Shown piece after piece: positions 23,939-33,887 of a stretch of DNA of 64,000 bases. The notes beneath the pieces were generated by a model. It had not been told where the DNA came from. It ran no database searches and saw nothing but the letters and a program-made list of their open reading frames with translations. Source of the DNA: Flexivirga alba (GTDB lineage: Bacteria > Actinomycetota > Actinomycetes > Actinomycetales > Dermatophilaceae); NCBI RefSeq assembly GCF_042661025.1, contig NZ_JBHSWH010000001.1, forward strand, positions 2,108,001 to 2,172,000. Reading direction: 5' to 3'. A program made the translations under genes and the position numbers. The stretch's first letter is position 1. The number at the start of each line of letters is the position of its first letter.

Positions 23939-25218
23939 CTGCCACAGGTGCGCCGGTGCACAGCACGATCGCCCGGTTCAGGAGTGCGAACGGGCAACTC
24001 GTCGTGGGCGGGGTCGAGCTCGTCCGTCTCGCGGCGCAGGTGGGATCGACACCCTTCTTCGCCTACGAACGCGCGGCGATCACCGAGCGGATCGATCTGT
24101 TGCACGGGCTGCTCGGTCCCTTGATAGGACTGTCGTACGCGATCAAAGCCAACCCCATGCCGGCCGTCGTGCAGTATGTCGCGGGCCGGGTCGAACATCT
24201 CGATGTCGCATCCTCAGGTGAGCTCAAGGTCGCCCTCGATGCCGGAATGCCAGCAACCCGAGTGAGTTTCGCCGGCCCGGGGAAGAAATCGGCCGAATTG
24301 CGAAGTGCGGTCGCGGCCGGGATCACCGTGGAGGTCGAGTCGTCGCTCGAAGCCGAGCGGCTCGTCGCGATCGGCGCCGAGCTGGGGATCCGGCCCCGGG
24401 TGGCGGTGCGGGTCAACCCCGACTTCGCAGTGCGGGGGTCCGGCATGCGAATGGGCGGTGGGCCACAGCAGTTCGGCATGGACGCCGAAATAGTGCCGGC
24501 CTTCCTCAGCGACTTGGCGGCATACGACATCGAGTTCGTCGGCCTCCACGTCTTCTCCGGCTCCCAGAACCTGCACTCCGGAATCCTCGCCGAGGCTCAG
24601 GACCGCACCGTCGATCTCGTGCTGCGCCTCGCGGATGCCGCGCCGGGCCCCCTCCGTCAGGTCAACCTGGGCGGTGGCTTCGGGATCCCTTACCACGACC
24701 GGGACGAACCACTCGATGTCGAGGCGGTCTGCGAGCACCTGCGAAACCTCGCCCAGGAACGGCTGGCGCCAGCACTGCCCGAGGCCGCGCTCTGCCTGGA
24801 GCTCGGACGCTTCCTCGTCGGTGAAGCCGGCGTCTACGTGACCGAGATCATCGACCGCAAAGTCTCGCGCGGCCGGACCTACCTCGTGGTCGACGGCGGC
24901 TTGCACCATCAACTCGCCGCCACCGGCAACCTCGGCGCTGCCATCCGGCGCAACTATCCGCTCGTCATCGGCAACCGGATGAGCGGCGACGACACCGACA
25001 GGATGACCGCCAGTGTGGTCGGCTGCCTGTGCACCCCGATCGATGTGCTGGGCGACAACGTCGAGGTCCCGGCGTCGACGGACATCGGCGATCTCGTCGT
25101 GATCTTCCAGGCAGGGGCCTACGGAAAGACCGCGAGCCCCGCAGACTTTCTCGGACATCCAGCAGCGTTCGAGGTCCTCGTCGGACCCGACCAACGAAAG
25201 GTGCAGAATCATGGCTGA
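23935..25218 (+). CDS. PLP-dependent (LysA-like) decarboxylase, exosortase-A-associated type
   Basis: A 427-residue fold type III decarboxylase. The PLP lysine is K71 in LSYAIKANPMPAVVQ. The phosphate-binding glycines are in VNLGGGFGIPY, and the C-terminal barrel has ELGRFLVGEAGVYV and GAYGKTASPADFLG. Relatives decarboxylate diaminopimelate, ornithine or arginine. In this gene trio the substrate may be an ACP-bound or free amino acid. The GTG start overlaps the ligase stop, and the gene's end overlaps the ACP start by 8 bases, so the three are made in fixed ratio. Confidence 0.87.
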   Translation: MTATGAPVHSTIARFRSANGQLVVGGVELVRLAAQVGSTPFFAYERAAITERIDLLHGLLGPLIGLSYAIKANPMPAVVQYVAGRVEHLDVASSGELKVALDAGMPATRVSFAGPGKKSAELRSAVAAGITVEVESSLEAERLVAIGAELGIRPRVAVRVNPDFAVRGSGMRMGGGPQQFGMDAEIVPAFLSDLAAYDIEFVGLHVFSGSQNLHSGILAEAQDRTVDLVLRLADAAPGPLRQVNLGGGFGIPYHDRDEPLDVEAVCEHLRNLAQERLAPALPEAALCLELGRFLVGEAGVYVTEIIDRKVSRGRTYLVVDGGLHHQLAATGNLGAAIRRNYPLVIGNRMSGDDTDRMTASVVGCLCTPIDVLGDNVEVPASTDIGDLVVIFQAGAYGKTASPADFLGHPAAFEVLVGPDQRKVQNHG

Positions 25219-25477
25219 GACAACCTTTGAGCAGGTGAAGGATGTTGTGGTCGAAACCCTTGGCATTCAAAGTCGTTCGACGGCACTGACCGCTGACACA
25301 CAGCTGTTGGACAGCATGCCCGAGCTGGATTCGATGGCGGTGGTCGATCTGCTGGTGCGCTTGGAGAACCACTTCGACATCCGCATCGACGACAGCGCGG
25401 TGAGCGGAGAGGTGTTCGGCACCCTGGGCACGCTCGCCGACTTCGTGGAGTCCGCACGCGCACACCCGGACGCCTGA
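25211..25477 (+). CDS. Acyl carrier protein
   Basis: An 88-residue carrier protein. The phosphopantetheine serine is Ser41 in MPELDSMAVVDLLVRLE; helix I (FEQVKDVVVETLG) and helix III are recognisable. It is coupled to the decarboxylase gene and lies 8 bases before the second GNAT-like gene. The locus encodes its own holo-ACP synthase (57112-57588), which probably activates it. Confidence 0.9.
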   Translation: MAETTFEQVKDVVVETLGIQSRSTALTADTQLLDSMPELDSMAVVDLLVRLENHFDIRIDDSAVSGEVFGTLGTLADFVESARAHPDA

Positions 25478-25485
25478 GGGCAGCC

Positions 25486-26363
25486 ATGTCATCGAGCAAA
25501 CAGTCCGTCACCGTTCGCCCGATCGAGACCGAAGAACTCCCCTGGTGGGCCGTTTCCTGGCTGAGAACTTCCCACCCAAGAGCCCAGTGGAGGACTGGGT
25601 CAAAGCCTGGGCAGACATCAACGGCCGGCCCGGCACGCAGGCGCCGAACCACGGTATGGCGCTGTGGTCGCGGCAGGACGTCGTCGGCGCATATCTGGCG
25701 ATCTACTCGACGCGGGTCATCGACGGCCGGAGCGAACGCTTCTGCAACCTTGCCGTCTGGTGCGTTTCGCCCGGCTATCGCTCCGGGAGCATCCGGATGC
25801 TCAACGCGCTGCTGGCACAGGACGGCTACCACTTCACCGACCTGTCTCCCACGCCCGAGGTGCAGCGGCTCAACCTCCGGCTCGGATTCCGCTACTTGGA
25901 TCCGAGCAGTCAGCTCACGCTCAACCTCCCGTGGCCGACGCTGCCACGGCGGACACGAGTCAGCTCCGACCCGGACGAGATCGCCCGGGTGCTGACCGGC
26001 GAGCCGCTGCGCTACTACCAGGACCATCTGCGTTGCCGTTGGGCGCGACATGCCGTGATCATCGCCGACACCGCATCCTGCTACGTGCAGTGGCGATTCG
26101 AGCGGCGGAGGAACCTGCGGTGGGTCGCGGCCATCCAGTACGTGAGTGAGCCACATTTGTTCCGGGCCGGACTGCTCAGCCTCTCCCGGCATCTGGCGTT
26201 CCGGCACAAGGCGCTGTTCACGCTGGTCGATCAGCACGTCGTCGGCGGCAGCTTCAGCCCGTCGGCTTCGCTCGTCGGTCCACCGCGCCGGATGTTCAAG
26301 AGCGCAACGCTGGGACCGGGCGACATCGACTACCTCTACTCCGAGATCACCGCCGCACCGTGA
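25486..26363 (+). CDS. GNAT-like acyltransferase, paralogue 2 of 3 (one-base frameshift)
   Basis: The first 20 codons (MSSSKQSVTVRPIETEELP) are in one frame and the rest (GRFLAENFPPKSPVEDWVKA onward) in another. Adding one C to the CCCC run at 25539-25542 joins them as EELPLVGRFLAEN, which matches paralogue 3 (EDLPAVARFLAAN). Shared family blocks are RFCNLAVWCVSPGYRSGSIR, YHFTDLSPTPEVQRLNLRLG and RRMFKSATLGPGDIDYLYSE. About 292 residues when repaired. The gene sits between the ACP and paralogue 3. Confidence 0.7.
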
Positions 26364-27238
26364 TGACCGCCAGATCGGGGCCAGTGACGGTCAGGCCCAT
26401 GTCGACCGAGGACCTTCCGGCGGTGGCGCGGTTCCTGGCCGCGAACATGCCATCCGCCACACCTGTTGACGAGTGGGCCGCCTCATGGCTGGCAGCGAAC
26501 AATCTTCCGGGATCGGACGCACCGAACCACGGCATGCTGTTGCTGTCGGGCGATCAGATCGTCGGTGAGTATGCCGCCATCTACTCCATCCGGACGATCG
26601 CGGGCCGCCAGGAGCGGTTCTGCAACCTGGCAGCGTGGTGCGTTCAGGGCGAATACCGTTCCAGCAGTTGGCGTTTGATTCGTGCACTGTTGTCTCAACC
26701 CGGATATCACTTCACGGACCTGAACCCGTCCGGCATCGTCCAGAGGCTGAACCTTCGGATGGGGTTCGTCTTCCTTGAGACCCGCTCCCAACTCGCGGTG
26801 AACCTGCCATGGCCCGGACGCAGGGGCACGCGCGTCAGTTCGGATCCCGAGGTCGTCGACCGCTCACTCACCGGCGACGCTCTGCAGGTCTACCGCGACC
26901 ACGCCAGCAGCCGGTGGGCCCGGCACATCGTGCTGCTCGACGGAGACCGGGCGTGCTACGTCCAGTGGCGCACGGCCTGCATCAAGGGGCAAAATCGCCT
27001 CGCGGAAGTGCAGTACGTCAGTGATCCGGAACTGTTCAGGACCGGCTTCCGTGATGTGTCACGCCACCTGCTGCTGCGCCATCGGATGCTGTTCACCGTT
27101 GTCGAGGAGCGCGTTTCGGGCGGTCCCGTCCGCTTCGCGTGGTCCCGGTCGAAGCCCGCGCACAAGATGTTCAAGAGCGCAACGCTGACGCCGGACGACA
27201 TCGACTACCTCTACTCGGAGGTCACGGCCTCGCCGTGA
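26363..27238 (+). CDS. GNAT-like acyltransferase, paralogue 3 of 3
   Basis: A 291-residue protein closely similar to paralogue 2 along its whole length: SVEDLP-type opening MSTEDLPAVARFLAANMPSA, then RFCNLAAWCVQGEYRSSSWR, YHFTDLNPSGIVQRLNLRMG, and a C-terminus KMFKSATLTPDDIDYLYSEV. The start at 26363 shares one base with the previous stop (TGATG). Tandem paralogues beside one ligase/ACP module suggest that several positions on the polymer or several acyl groups are handled. Function is inferred. Confidence 0.65.
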   Translation: MTARSGPVTVRPMSTEDLPAVARFLAANMPSATPVDEWAASWLAANNLPGSDAPNHGMLLLSGDQIVGEYAAIYSIRTIAGRQERFCNLAAWCVQGEYRSSSWRLIRALLSQPGYHFTDLNPSGIVQRLNLRMGFVFLETRSQLAVNLPWPGRRGTRVSSDPEVVDRSLTGDALQVYRDHASSRWARHIVLLDGDRACYVQWRTACIKGQNRLAEVQYVSDPELFRTGFRDVSRHLLLRHRMLFTVVEERVSGGPVRFAWSRSKPAHKMFKSATLTPDDIDYLYSEVTASP

Positions 27239-27428
27239 GCCGGTCCAGGGCCCCGGGCGGTGAGGTTCGTGCCCGCCGGGCGGCTTTCCTGCGAACCTGG
27301 CCGGCGGGAGCAATAACTCCAGGTCGCGATCGCGAATCTTGATAATTTCCGCCTAAATTCGCGACAGCCAAGCAGCCGTCACTCCGTGGCTGTGGGCGCG
27401 CGTCCGTCGCAGCACTGCTGGGGGCATG
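27239..27428 (+). promoter_or_regulatory. Intergenic region with palindrome upstream of the uronate operon
   Basis: This 190-base gap starts a new transcription unit. It contains the 12-bp perfect palindrome TCGCGATCGCGA (27324-27335) followed by an AT-rich stretch (TTGATAATTTCC ... CTAAATTC, about 27340-27360) and a further TTCGCGA word. A promoter or operator is likely, but boxes could not be fixed. Confidence 0.35.
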
Positions 27429-28748
27429 ATGAAGATCGCCGTTTTCGGACTCGGATATGTCGGAGCCGTCACCGCCGCCGGCCTCGCCGCACGAGGGCAC
27501 GACGTGGTGGGTGTTGATGTCGACCCCTACAAGGTCGAGCTGATCGGCTGCGGCAGGAGTCCGGTGGTGGAGCCGGGCATCGACGAGCTGATGCGTGAGG
27601 GATGGGCCTCCGGAAAGCTCAGCGCAACGACTGACCCTCGCGTCGCGCTCGACCAGGCGGACGTCTCCCTGCTGTGTGTGGGCACTCCGTCCACCTCGCA
27701 CGGCGCTACCGACCTCACCTACATCAGTCGTGCCGTGCAGGACATTCGGGACGCCATCGACCAGGTCGCACCGCCGGCATCCGGCCACCACAGCGTGGTC
27801 GTCCGCAGCACCGTGCCGCCGGGAACGGGCCGGACGGTGGTCGCTCCCGTCTTCGCCGAGGAGTTGCCCACCGGCTGGCGGGTCGGGACCGCCATGTGCC
27901 CGGAGTTCCTGCGCGAAGGTGCGGGAGTCGCCGACTTCTTCGACCCGCCGTTCGTCGTGGTCGGTTCGACGGACGACCGGACGCAGCAAGCGATGGCAGA
28001 GGTGTTCGATTTCCTGGAGCTGTCGATCCACCGGGTGAGTGTGGAGACGGCCGAAGCGCTGAAGTACGCCTGCAACGCCTTCCACGCGACGAAGGTCATC
28101 TTCGCCAACGAGATCGGGCGGGTCTTCCGGCCGTACGGGGTCGACTCCCGCGAGGTGATGAGCCTGTTCTGTGAGGACGCCAAGCTCAACATCTCGCCCA
28201 CCTACCTGCGGCCCGGGTTCGCCTTCGGCGGATCCTGCCTGCCCAAGGACCTGCGTTCGTTGCAGCACATGGCGAGGGTCAACGGCATCGACGCCCCGCA
28301 ACTACTGGGCACCACGACGAGCAACGAGGTCTCGGTGCGGGAAGTCGTGGACCGGGTCCTTGCCGCCGGTGGCCGCAAGGTCGCTCTCCTCGGGCTGAGC
28401 TTCAAGTCCGACACCGACGACCTGCGGGAAAGCCCGAATGTCGAGTTGGCCGAGCGGCTGCTCGGCAAGGGATTCGAGCTGCGGGTCTACGACCCGATCC
28501 TCAACACCAGCAAGTTGATCGGAGCGAACCGCGAGAACGTGATGGCGCGGCTTCCGCACCTGGACCGGCTGCTCACCGCCTCGCCGCAGGAGGCGCTCGC
28601 GGGCGCGGACGTCGCCCTGGTGACATCCTCCGCGACAGCCATCGTCGACGCACTGTGCGACGCGAACCCGCCGTTGCTCATCGATCTGATCGGTCGCCTC
28701 GGTCGCGAGGTCGAGCGGGTCGTCGGGTACGAAGGGGTCGGCTGGTGA
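27429..28748 (+). CDS. UDP-glucose/GDP-mannose dehydrogenase (AlgD-like)
   Basis: A 439-residue NAD-dependent 4-electron sugar-nucleotide dehydrogenase. The Rossmann motif is MKIAVFGLGYVGAVTAAGLA. CPEFLREGAGVADFFDPPF and the catalytic Cys motif FAFGGSCLPKDLR follow. The FAFGGSCLPKD and PEFLREG forms are those of GDP-mannose 6-dehydrogenase (AlgD) rather than typical Ugd (FGGSCFPKD), so GDP-mannuronate is a likely product, though UDP-glucuronate is not excluded. An ATG three bases upstream (27426) is equally possible. It is the first gene of an operon running to the deacetylase. Confidence 0.88.
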   Translation: MKIAVFGLGYVGAVTAAGLAARGHDVVGVDVDPYKVELIGCGRSPVVEPGIDELMREGWASGKLSATTDPRVALDQADVSLLCVGTPSTSHGATDLTYISRAVQDIRDAIDQVAPPASGHHSVVVRSTVPPGTGRTVVAPVFAEELPTGWRVGTAMCPEFLREGAGVADFFDPPFVVVGSTDDRTQQAMAEVFDFLELSIHRVSVETAEALKYACNAFHATKVIFANEIGRVFRPYGVDSREVMSLFCEDAKLNISPTYLRPGFAFGGSCLPKDLRSLQHMARVNGIDAPQLLGTTTSNEVSVREVVDRVLAAGGRKVALLGLSFKSDTDDLRESPNVELAERLLGKGFELRVYDPILNTSKLIGANRENVMARLPHLDRLLTASPQEALAGADVALVTSSATAIVDALCDANPPLLIDLIGRLGREVERVVGYEGVGW

Positions 28749-29955
28749 GCAGACACGGCAAACCACGAGTGCTCATCATCGTCCAGAACCTGCCGGTGCC
28801 GTTCGACCGGCGGGTCTGGCTGGAGAGCCTGGCGTTGCGCGACTCCGGTTACGACGTCACCGTGGTTTGCCCGAAGGGGCGGGGGACAGCCGCCCACCAG
28901 GTCATCGACGGGATCAGCGTCCGTGCCTACTCGCCATACGCACCGGGTGGCAGCTCGCTGAGCTATGTCGCCGAGTACGCCTACTCCTTCCTCGCGACGA
29001 CGTATCACGTGGCCCGCGCCCGCCGGGGCGGACGCTTCGACGTCCTGCAGGCCTGCAACCCACCCGAGATCTTCTGGCCGCTGGCACGATTGCTGCGCCG
29101 CATCGACGGCACCTTCTTCGTCTTCGACCACCACGACCTGTCGCCGGAGCTGTACCGGTCGAGATTCCCCGGAGGCAGCGGGTCGGCGCTGCGGGGCCTA
29201 CTCGCACTCGAGCGCGCGACGTTCGCCGCCGCGGACAAGGTGACGTCGACCAACGAGTCGTACGCCGCCGTCGCGCGGGAGCGAGGCGGGAAGAGTGCCG
29301 GCGACGTCACCGTCGTGCGCACCGGCCCGGATCTGAACCGCTTGAAAAGCGGCGCACCGAATCCGGCCAGGCGACGCGGGCGTCCTTTCCTCGTCGCCTA
29401 TCTGGGGGTGATGGGACCGCAGGACGGCGTCGACCTGGCGCTACAGGCGGCCGAGCTCGTCGTACACGAGATGGGACGGACCGATGTCTCTTTCACGCTG
29501 ATCGGCGGCGGCGACTGCTGGGCGGACCTCGTCGCCGAACGCGATCGGTTGGGGCTGCAGGACTTCGTCGAGATGCCCGGTCGGGTGCCGGACGAGGAGG
29601 TCATCGAGGTGCTGTCGACTGCTGATCTCGGCCTGTCACCCGATCCGAAAAACCTGCTCAACGACGTATCCACGATGAACAAGACGATGGAATACATGGC
29701 GTTCGGCGTGCCCGTTCTCGCATTCGACCTGCGCGAGACCCGCGTCTCGGCGGGTGCAGCGGCACGGTATGTGTGCGCAGACGATGTCGACCGCTACGCC
29801 AAGGAGATCGTCGCGCTGCTCGACGACCCGGAGACGCGGTCGATCATGGGCACCTGCGGCCGTCGCCGGGTCGAGGACGAGCTCGCCTGGACCTATCAAC
29901 GGGACGCCTACGTCGCCGTCTTTGACGAGTTGACCTGCTCGGGGGCAGGCGATGA
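28745..29955 (+). CDS. GT4-family glycosyltransferase (frameshift at the last codons)
   Basis: A GT-B enzyme of about 403 residues. The N-terminal domain begins KPRVLIIVQNLPVPFDRRVW, and the C-terminal nucleotide-binding half has FLVAYLGVMGPQDGVDLALQ, then a KTMEYMAFGVPVLAFD segment. The GTG start overlaps the dehydrogenase stop (GTGA). In the given sequence there is no stop where expected, and the frame runs on through the next gene. Adding one G to the GGGGG run at 29941-29945 gives an immediate TGA overlapping the ATG of the next gene (29952), the same spacing as the other genes of this operon. Confidence 0.87.
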
Positions 29956-30794
29956 CGACCGTGCTGATCGCCGCACACAACGAAGAAGCGGTGATCGGCG
30001 GCACACTCGACGGGCTGCTCACCGGCGGCTCCGCCGAGTCCCTCGAGGTCATCGTCGCCGCGAACGGTTGCACCGACGGCACCGTGACTGTTGCGAGACG
30101 CCGGTCGGTGGAGGTCGTCGAGGTTGCAGCCGCTGGCAAGGCAGCTGCCTTGAACGCGGCGGAACGGCGCGCCACCGGATATCCGCGGGTCTATCTGGAT
30201 GCGGACATCCAGTTGGACAAAGCGGCGATCGAGCGGCTGTCCGAGTCGCTCCGCCCGGCGCCCGGGGACAGCGGACGGCCGCTGGTCGCCGTGCCCGCAC
30301 GTACCGTCGACGTCTCGGCGAGTTCGCGCTGGGTGCGGATGTACTACCGCGTCCACGCACTCCACCCGTCATACGCCACAGGGCTTTTCGGCCGTGGGGC
30401 GGTCGCCGTCTCCGAAGCCGGCCGGGCCCGGTTCGCCGAGTTCCCCGAGGTGATCGCGGACGATCTCTTCCTGGATTCGCTCTTCGACGAGACGGAAGCC
30501 AGGCACCTCGACGACGTGGTCAGTGTGGTGGTCGCGGTGCGTTCGACACGCTCGCTGGTGCGCCGGCTGGCACGGGTCAGGCGGGGCAATGCACAGCTAC
30601 GAGCAGCGGACTCCGCGGGCGTGGTACGGCAAGCGGTCGGGGTGCGCTGGCTCACTGCCGCGGTGCGCGCCGACCCGGCCCTCGCACTCGCCACGGCGGT
30701 GTACGTCGCGGTGACCGTAGTCGCGGAGGCCAGGGCTCGTTGGGGCAGAGGCCACTGGGAATCCGAGCGAAATGGAGGAGTGATCGAGCCATGA
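29952..30794 (+). CDS. GT2-family glycosyltransferase
   Basis: A 280-residue GT-A enzyme: MTTVLIAAHNEEAVIGGTLD, the donor-binding motif VYLDADIQLD (DxD), and a later EVIADDLFLD acceptor/base region. One hydrophobic segment near the C-terminus (ALALATAVYVAVTVVAEA) may contact the membrane. It overlaps the deacetylase gene by ATGA. It probably adds a hexose or hexuronate to the lipid-linked repeat unit. Confidence 0.88.
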   Translation: MTTVLIAAHNEEAVIGGTLDGLLTGGSAESLEVIVAANGCTDGTVTVARRRSVEVVEVAAAGKAAALNAAERRATGYPRVYLDADIQLDKAAIERLSESLRPAPGDSGRPLVAVPARTVDVSASSRWVRMYYRVHALHPSYATGLFGRGAVAVSEAGRARFAEFPEVIADDLFLDSLFDETEARHLDDVVSVVVAVRSTRSLVRRLARVRRGNAQLRAADSAGVVRQAVGVRWLTAAVRADPALALATAVYVAVTVVAEARARWGRGHWESERNGGVIEP

Positions 30795-31483
30795 GCATCA
30801 TCACGAACGGGACATCCCCCCGGCGCAGGGTCAACGTCTGCTTCCACGGAGTCGGGCGACCGCGCCGTGATCTCGAACCGGGCGAGAGCCGCTACTGGGT
30901 GAGCGAGGACGATTTCCTGCGCCTGCTGGACGAATTGGCCGAAGACACGAACGGTGTCTCGCTCAGCGTCGACGACGGCAACGTGTCGGACGTCGAGATC
31001 GTGCTTCCGGCGCTGCTGGACAGAGGCATGCGGGCCACGTTCTTCGTCGTCGTCGACCGGCTCGGGCGGCCCGGAAGCCTCACCAGGACGGATGTCCGGC
31101 AGCTGGTGGCATCGGGCATGACGCTGGGCAACCATGGCTGGACCCACGAGCCGTGGACCAGCTTCGACGACGAGGAGCTCGAACGTGAGGTCCTGGAGGC
31201 GCGCGCGGCTCTCAGCGTGCTCACCGGCGAAGCCGTCCGGACCGCCGCGCTACCGCGCGGACAGTACAACCGTGCGGTGCTGCGAGCCGCGCGCAGTGCG
31301 GGCTACGCGACGCTCTTCACCAGCGACCGGCAATCAGCTTCGGCCGACTCCTGGCTGCAAGCCCGCTTCAGCGTGCACAGCGGCGTCACGCCGGAGTCCC
31401 TCTCCCGCATAGTCCGCGACGCGAACCGCCTGCCTCGCCGGGTCGGTTCAGCGATGAACACGCTCCGCAAGAGCTGGAGCTGA
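30791..31483 (+). CDS. Polysaccharide deacetylase (NodB-like)
   Basis: A 230-residue CE4-fold protein. LSVDDGNVSDVEIVLPALLD holds the Asp-Asp motif 1, LGNHGWTHEPW the metal-binding His-x3-4-His motif 2, and ALPRGQYN the motif 3 with Arg. No signal peptide, so it acts on the cytosolic side or on nucleotide- or lipid-linked sugars. It is the last gene of the AlgD-GT4-GT2 operon. N- or O-deacetylation of the polymer or its precursor is inferred. Confidence 0.87.
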   Translation: MSIITNGTSPRRRVNVCFHGVGRPRRDLEPGESRYWVSEDDFLRLLDELAEDTNGVSLSVDDGNVSDVEIVLPALLDRGMRATFFVVVDRLGRPGSLTRTDVRQLVASGMTLGNHGWTHEPWTSFDDEELEREVLEARAALSVLTGEAVRTAALPRGQYNRAVLRAARSAGYATLFTSDRQSASADSWLQARFSVHSGVTPESLSRIVRDANRLPRRVGSAMNTLRKSWS

Positions 31484-31619
31484 ACGGATGCGCACGCGCC
31501 CAGAGCAGCCACCGATACCGCCACGGTGGAACAAGAGCGCGTGCCTGCCGGGCCCCACCTGCGCGAGAGATCTGTCCCGCGGAGTCACGGCCCGGCGTCG
31601 CGAATTGGCTTGACAAATA

Positions 31620-32893
31620 ATGGAATCCAGCATCCAGGACGCTGACACCCTACCGCTCGGACGGGAGGATCGCCTCCGGTGGACCGCTGGCGACCGCGCG
31701 CGGTTCGTCGGAATCGATGTCGCTCGCTGTCTCGCGCTGCTCGGCATGATGGTGGCGCACATCCTCCCCAAGACCGTGGGGGCCGGGTGCTCCTGGCACA
31801 GCGAGTGACTACCGGCAACGCGGCGGCACTGTTCGCCGTGCTCGCGGGCGTCTCGCTCGCTCTGGTGACCGGCGGATCGACACCGCACACCGGTCGGCGT
31901 CGCCACATTGTCGACTCGACGGCGATCGTCATACGAGCCGGTCTGATCGTCGTGATCGGTGTGCTGCTGGAGCATCTGCACCCCGCGGGTATCGCGGTGA
32001 TCCTGCCCTATTACGGGGTGCTGTTCGTCATCGGGCTGCCGTTCCTCTGGCTCCGACCGTCGCGGCTGTTCCTGGTCGGCGGGGTCTGGATGTGTGCGGC
32101 GCCCATTGTCTCCCAGGCGTTTCGGCTCCTCGACCCCCAGTCCGTCGCGGGCGGCTTCGGCGGACTGGGCGTCGGCGCAATCCTGTTGCGGCTACTGGTC
32201 ACCGGCGAGTACCCCGCGTTCACGTGGGTGAGTTACCTCTGCTTCGGGCTCGCTGTCGGACGACTGGACCTCCGCCGCAGGAACACGGCCGTCGGGTTGC
32301 TGTGCGCGGGCGCGCTACTCGCGGCGGGAGCGAGTTTGCTGTCGCACGTGGTCACGTCGCTGCCTGGCGTGCACGACCGTCTCGTCCATACCTGGACCGG
32401 GCCCCCGGTGTCCTCCTGGGCCGCACTGCAACTGCACTTGCAGGTGGGCCTACAGGGAGTCACCCCGATCCACAGCTGGTGGTGGCTGGCGGTGAGTGCA
32501 CCGCACTCCGGGTCGGTGGCGGATCTGGCGTTCACCGCGGGCATCGCGCTCGCGGTCATAGGGCTCGCGCTGCTCGCGACTCGCGTCGCAACCCGTTGGT
32601 GGCAGGTGGTTTTCGGCGCCGGGACGATGACGCTCAGTCTCTACAGCCTCCATCTGATCATGGTGCTGCCGCAGACCTGGCCCGACTACGGGCCGCGCCG
32701 GCTGGTGCCGGAGGTGTCCGTGGTCGTCGTCGTCGGCATCGTGTTCGCGACGCTGCGCTGGAAGGGCCCGCTCGAAGCGGTCGTCACGGTCACGTCCAGG
32801 ACCGCAGCGCGAGGGGTCGATCGGGCCTTCCGACGTCGCCGACACAGTCCTCAACCACCGCGACGAGCGATCCGCGCCAGGACACCGCGGTGA
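31620..32893 (+). CDS. Heparan-acetyltransferase-like/DUF1624-type membrane acyltransferase (frameshift)
   Basis: Starts with RFVGIDVARCLALLGMMVAH, the typical first helix of this family. The first frame stops at 31808. The other frame then continues with VLLAQRVTTGNAAALFAVLA and about nine further helices to 32893. Adding one G to the GGGGG run at 31778-31782 makes a single protein of about 425 residues. Members transfer acetyl groups across the membrane to sugars. The ATG at 31620 has no clear ribosome-binding site. The 3' end overlaps the convergent EEP-family gene by 43 bases. Confidence 0.75.
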
Positions 32894-33887
32894 TCCGCCC
32901 CGGCAACGTGCACGGTGGTCGCACTCGATGCCGCCACCGTGTCGGACATGAGGACGTGATCTATGGTCACCAGCCGTGGAACCGGCACACCGAAATAGCG
33001 CTTGGTCGAGGAGTCCGGCCAGGTCGGCTGGAACCCGCCACGTCGCTGGGTGACTGCATCCGCGTAGCCCAGATCGAGCACCGTGCGGAACGGCACGTTG
33101 TCGGTCGTTGCATTGAAGTCGCCGGCGACGATCGTCGGCCGCGGTGCCGGCTGGGGCACTGCACTGCGCAGGTATGACGTCAGCGCGCGGTAATCGGGGC
33201 GCCAGCGAGTGGTGTAGGGCGGCTGTGGGTGGACGGCGACCAGGTCGACATCCCCGAGCATCGGCGTGTGCAGGCGCACCAGGTCCGCGTGTGACGAGTG
33301 CGGGCCGCTGTGGATCGACTCGATCGGAAAACGGCTGAAGATGACCGATGAGATCGTCTGATCCGGTTTTGCGCCAATGGAATTCGGCAAGAGCCGCGGT
33401 ATGTCGGTGGCCATCACCTGACGCACTCGATCGCTGTCGACATCGGTGAGCACGAGGACGTCGACTTTATCGTCATGGACCAGTTGCGCCAGCCGGGCCG
33501 GGTCGCCGTACTCGAAGTTCTGGCTGAGGACCACCAGCGCCGGGCCGGTGGTCGCCGGCCGGGATCCGACATACAGGGGCGCGAGCCACCACAGGTGCAC
33601 CGCGAGCAGGATGCCGCTCGCCGCGGCGAGCGCGCCGGCGTGCCGTAGCCGGCTCCGGTCCGCGACGAGGAGCAGCAGACCGACGACGAGCGCCACCAGT
33701 GCGAACGGGGTGCCCAGGGGGTGAACGCGGCCAGTTCGACCAGCCGCGGCCGAGACACGTCCAGCCAGTGCGTCGGCGTCAGCACGGCGGCCAGCAGGAG
33801 GCAGCCGATGGACAGCAACCACAAGCTCGCCCGCGCCCACCACGCGGGCGCGCGAGTGCTGCTGTGACCGAGTTGCATGCCCCCCAT
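32851..33887 (-). CDS. Endonuclease/exonuclease/phosphatase-family membrane protein (frameshift)
   Basis: N-terminal helices (ASLWLLSIGCLLLAAVL, then FALVALVVGLLLLVA and ALAAASGILLAVHLWWLAPL) are followed by an EEP domain. VVLSQNFEYGDPARL opens the domain, FSRFPIES and VAVHPQPPYTTRWR follow, and the active-site words are IVAGDFNATTD and TIDHVLMSD, with a final ADHRGV. The N-terminus (33887 to about 33720) and the rest are in different frames. Restoring one C opposite the GGGGG run at 33717-33721 joins them. Three helices plus an exported EEP domain occur in many actinobacterial surface proteins. Substrate unknown; phosphodiester cleavage is expected. Confidence 0.82.

Noticed and set aside
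22337..27238. An exosortase/PEP-CTERM system
   Set aside because: The ligase, decarboxylase and ACP match the associated trio, but no exosortase-like membrane peptidase or PEP-CTERM tail was found in the window.
28655..31483. A 942-residue open frame that looks like a GT4-deacetylase fusion
   Set aside because: Its middle is an out-of-frame reading of the GT2 gene (29952-30794). The frame stays open only because a base is missing at 29941-29945.
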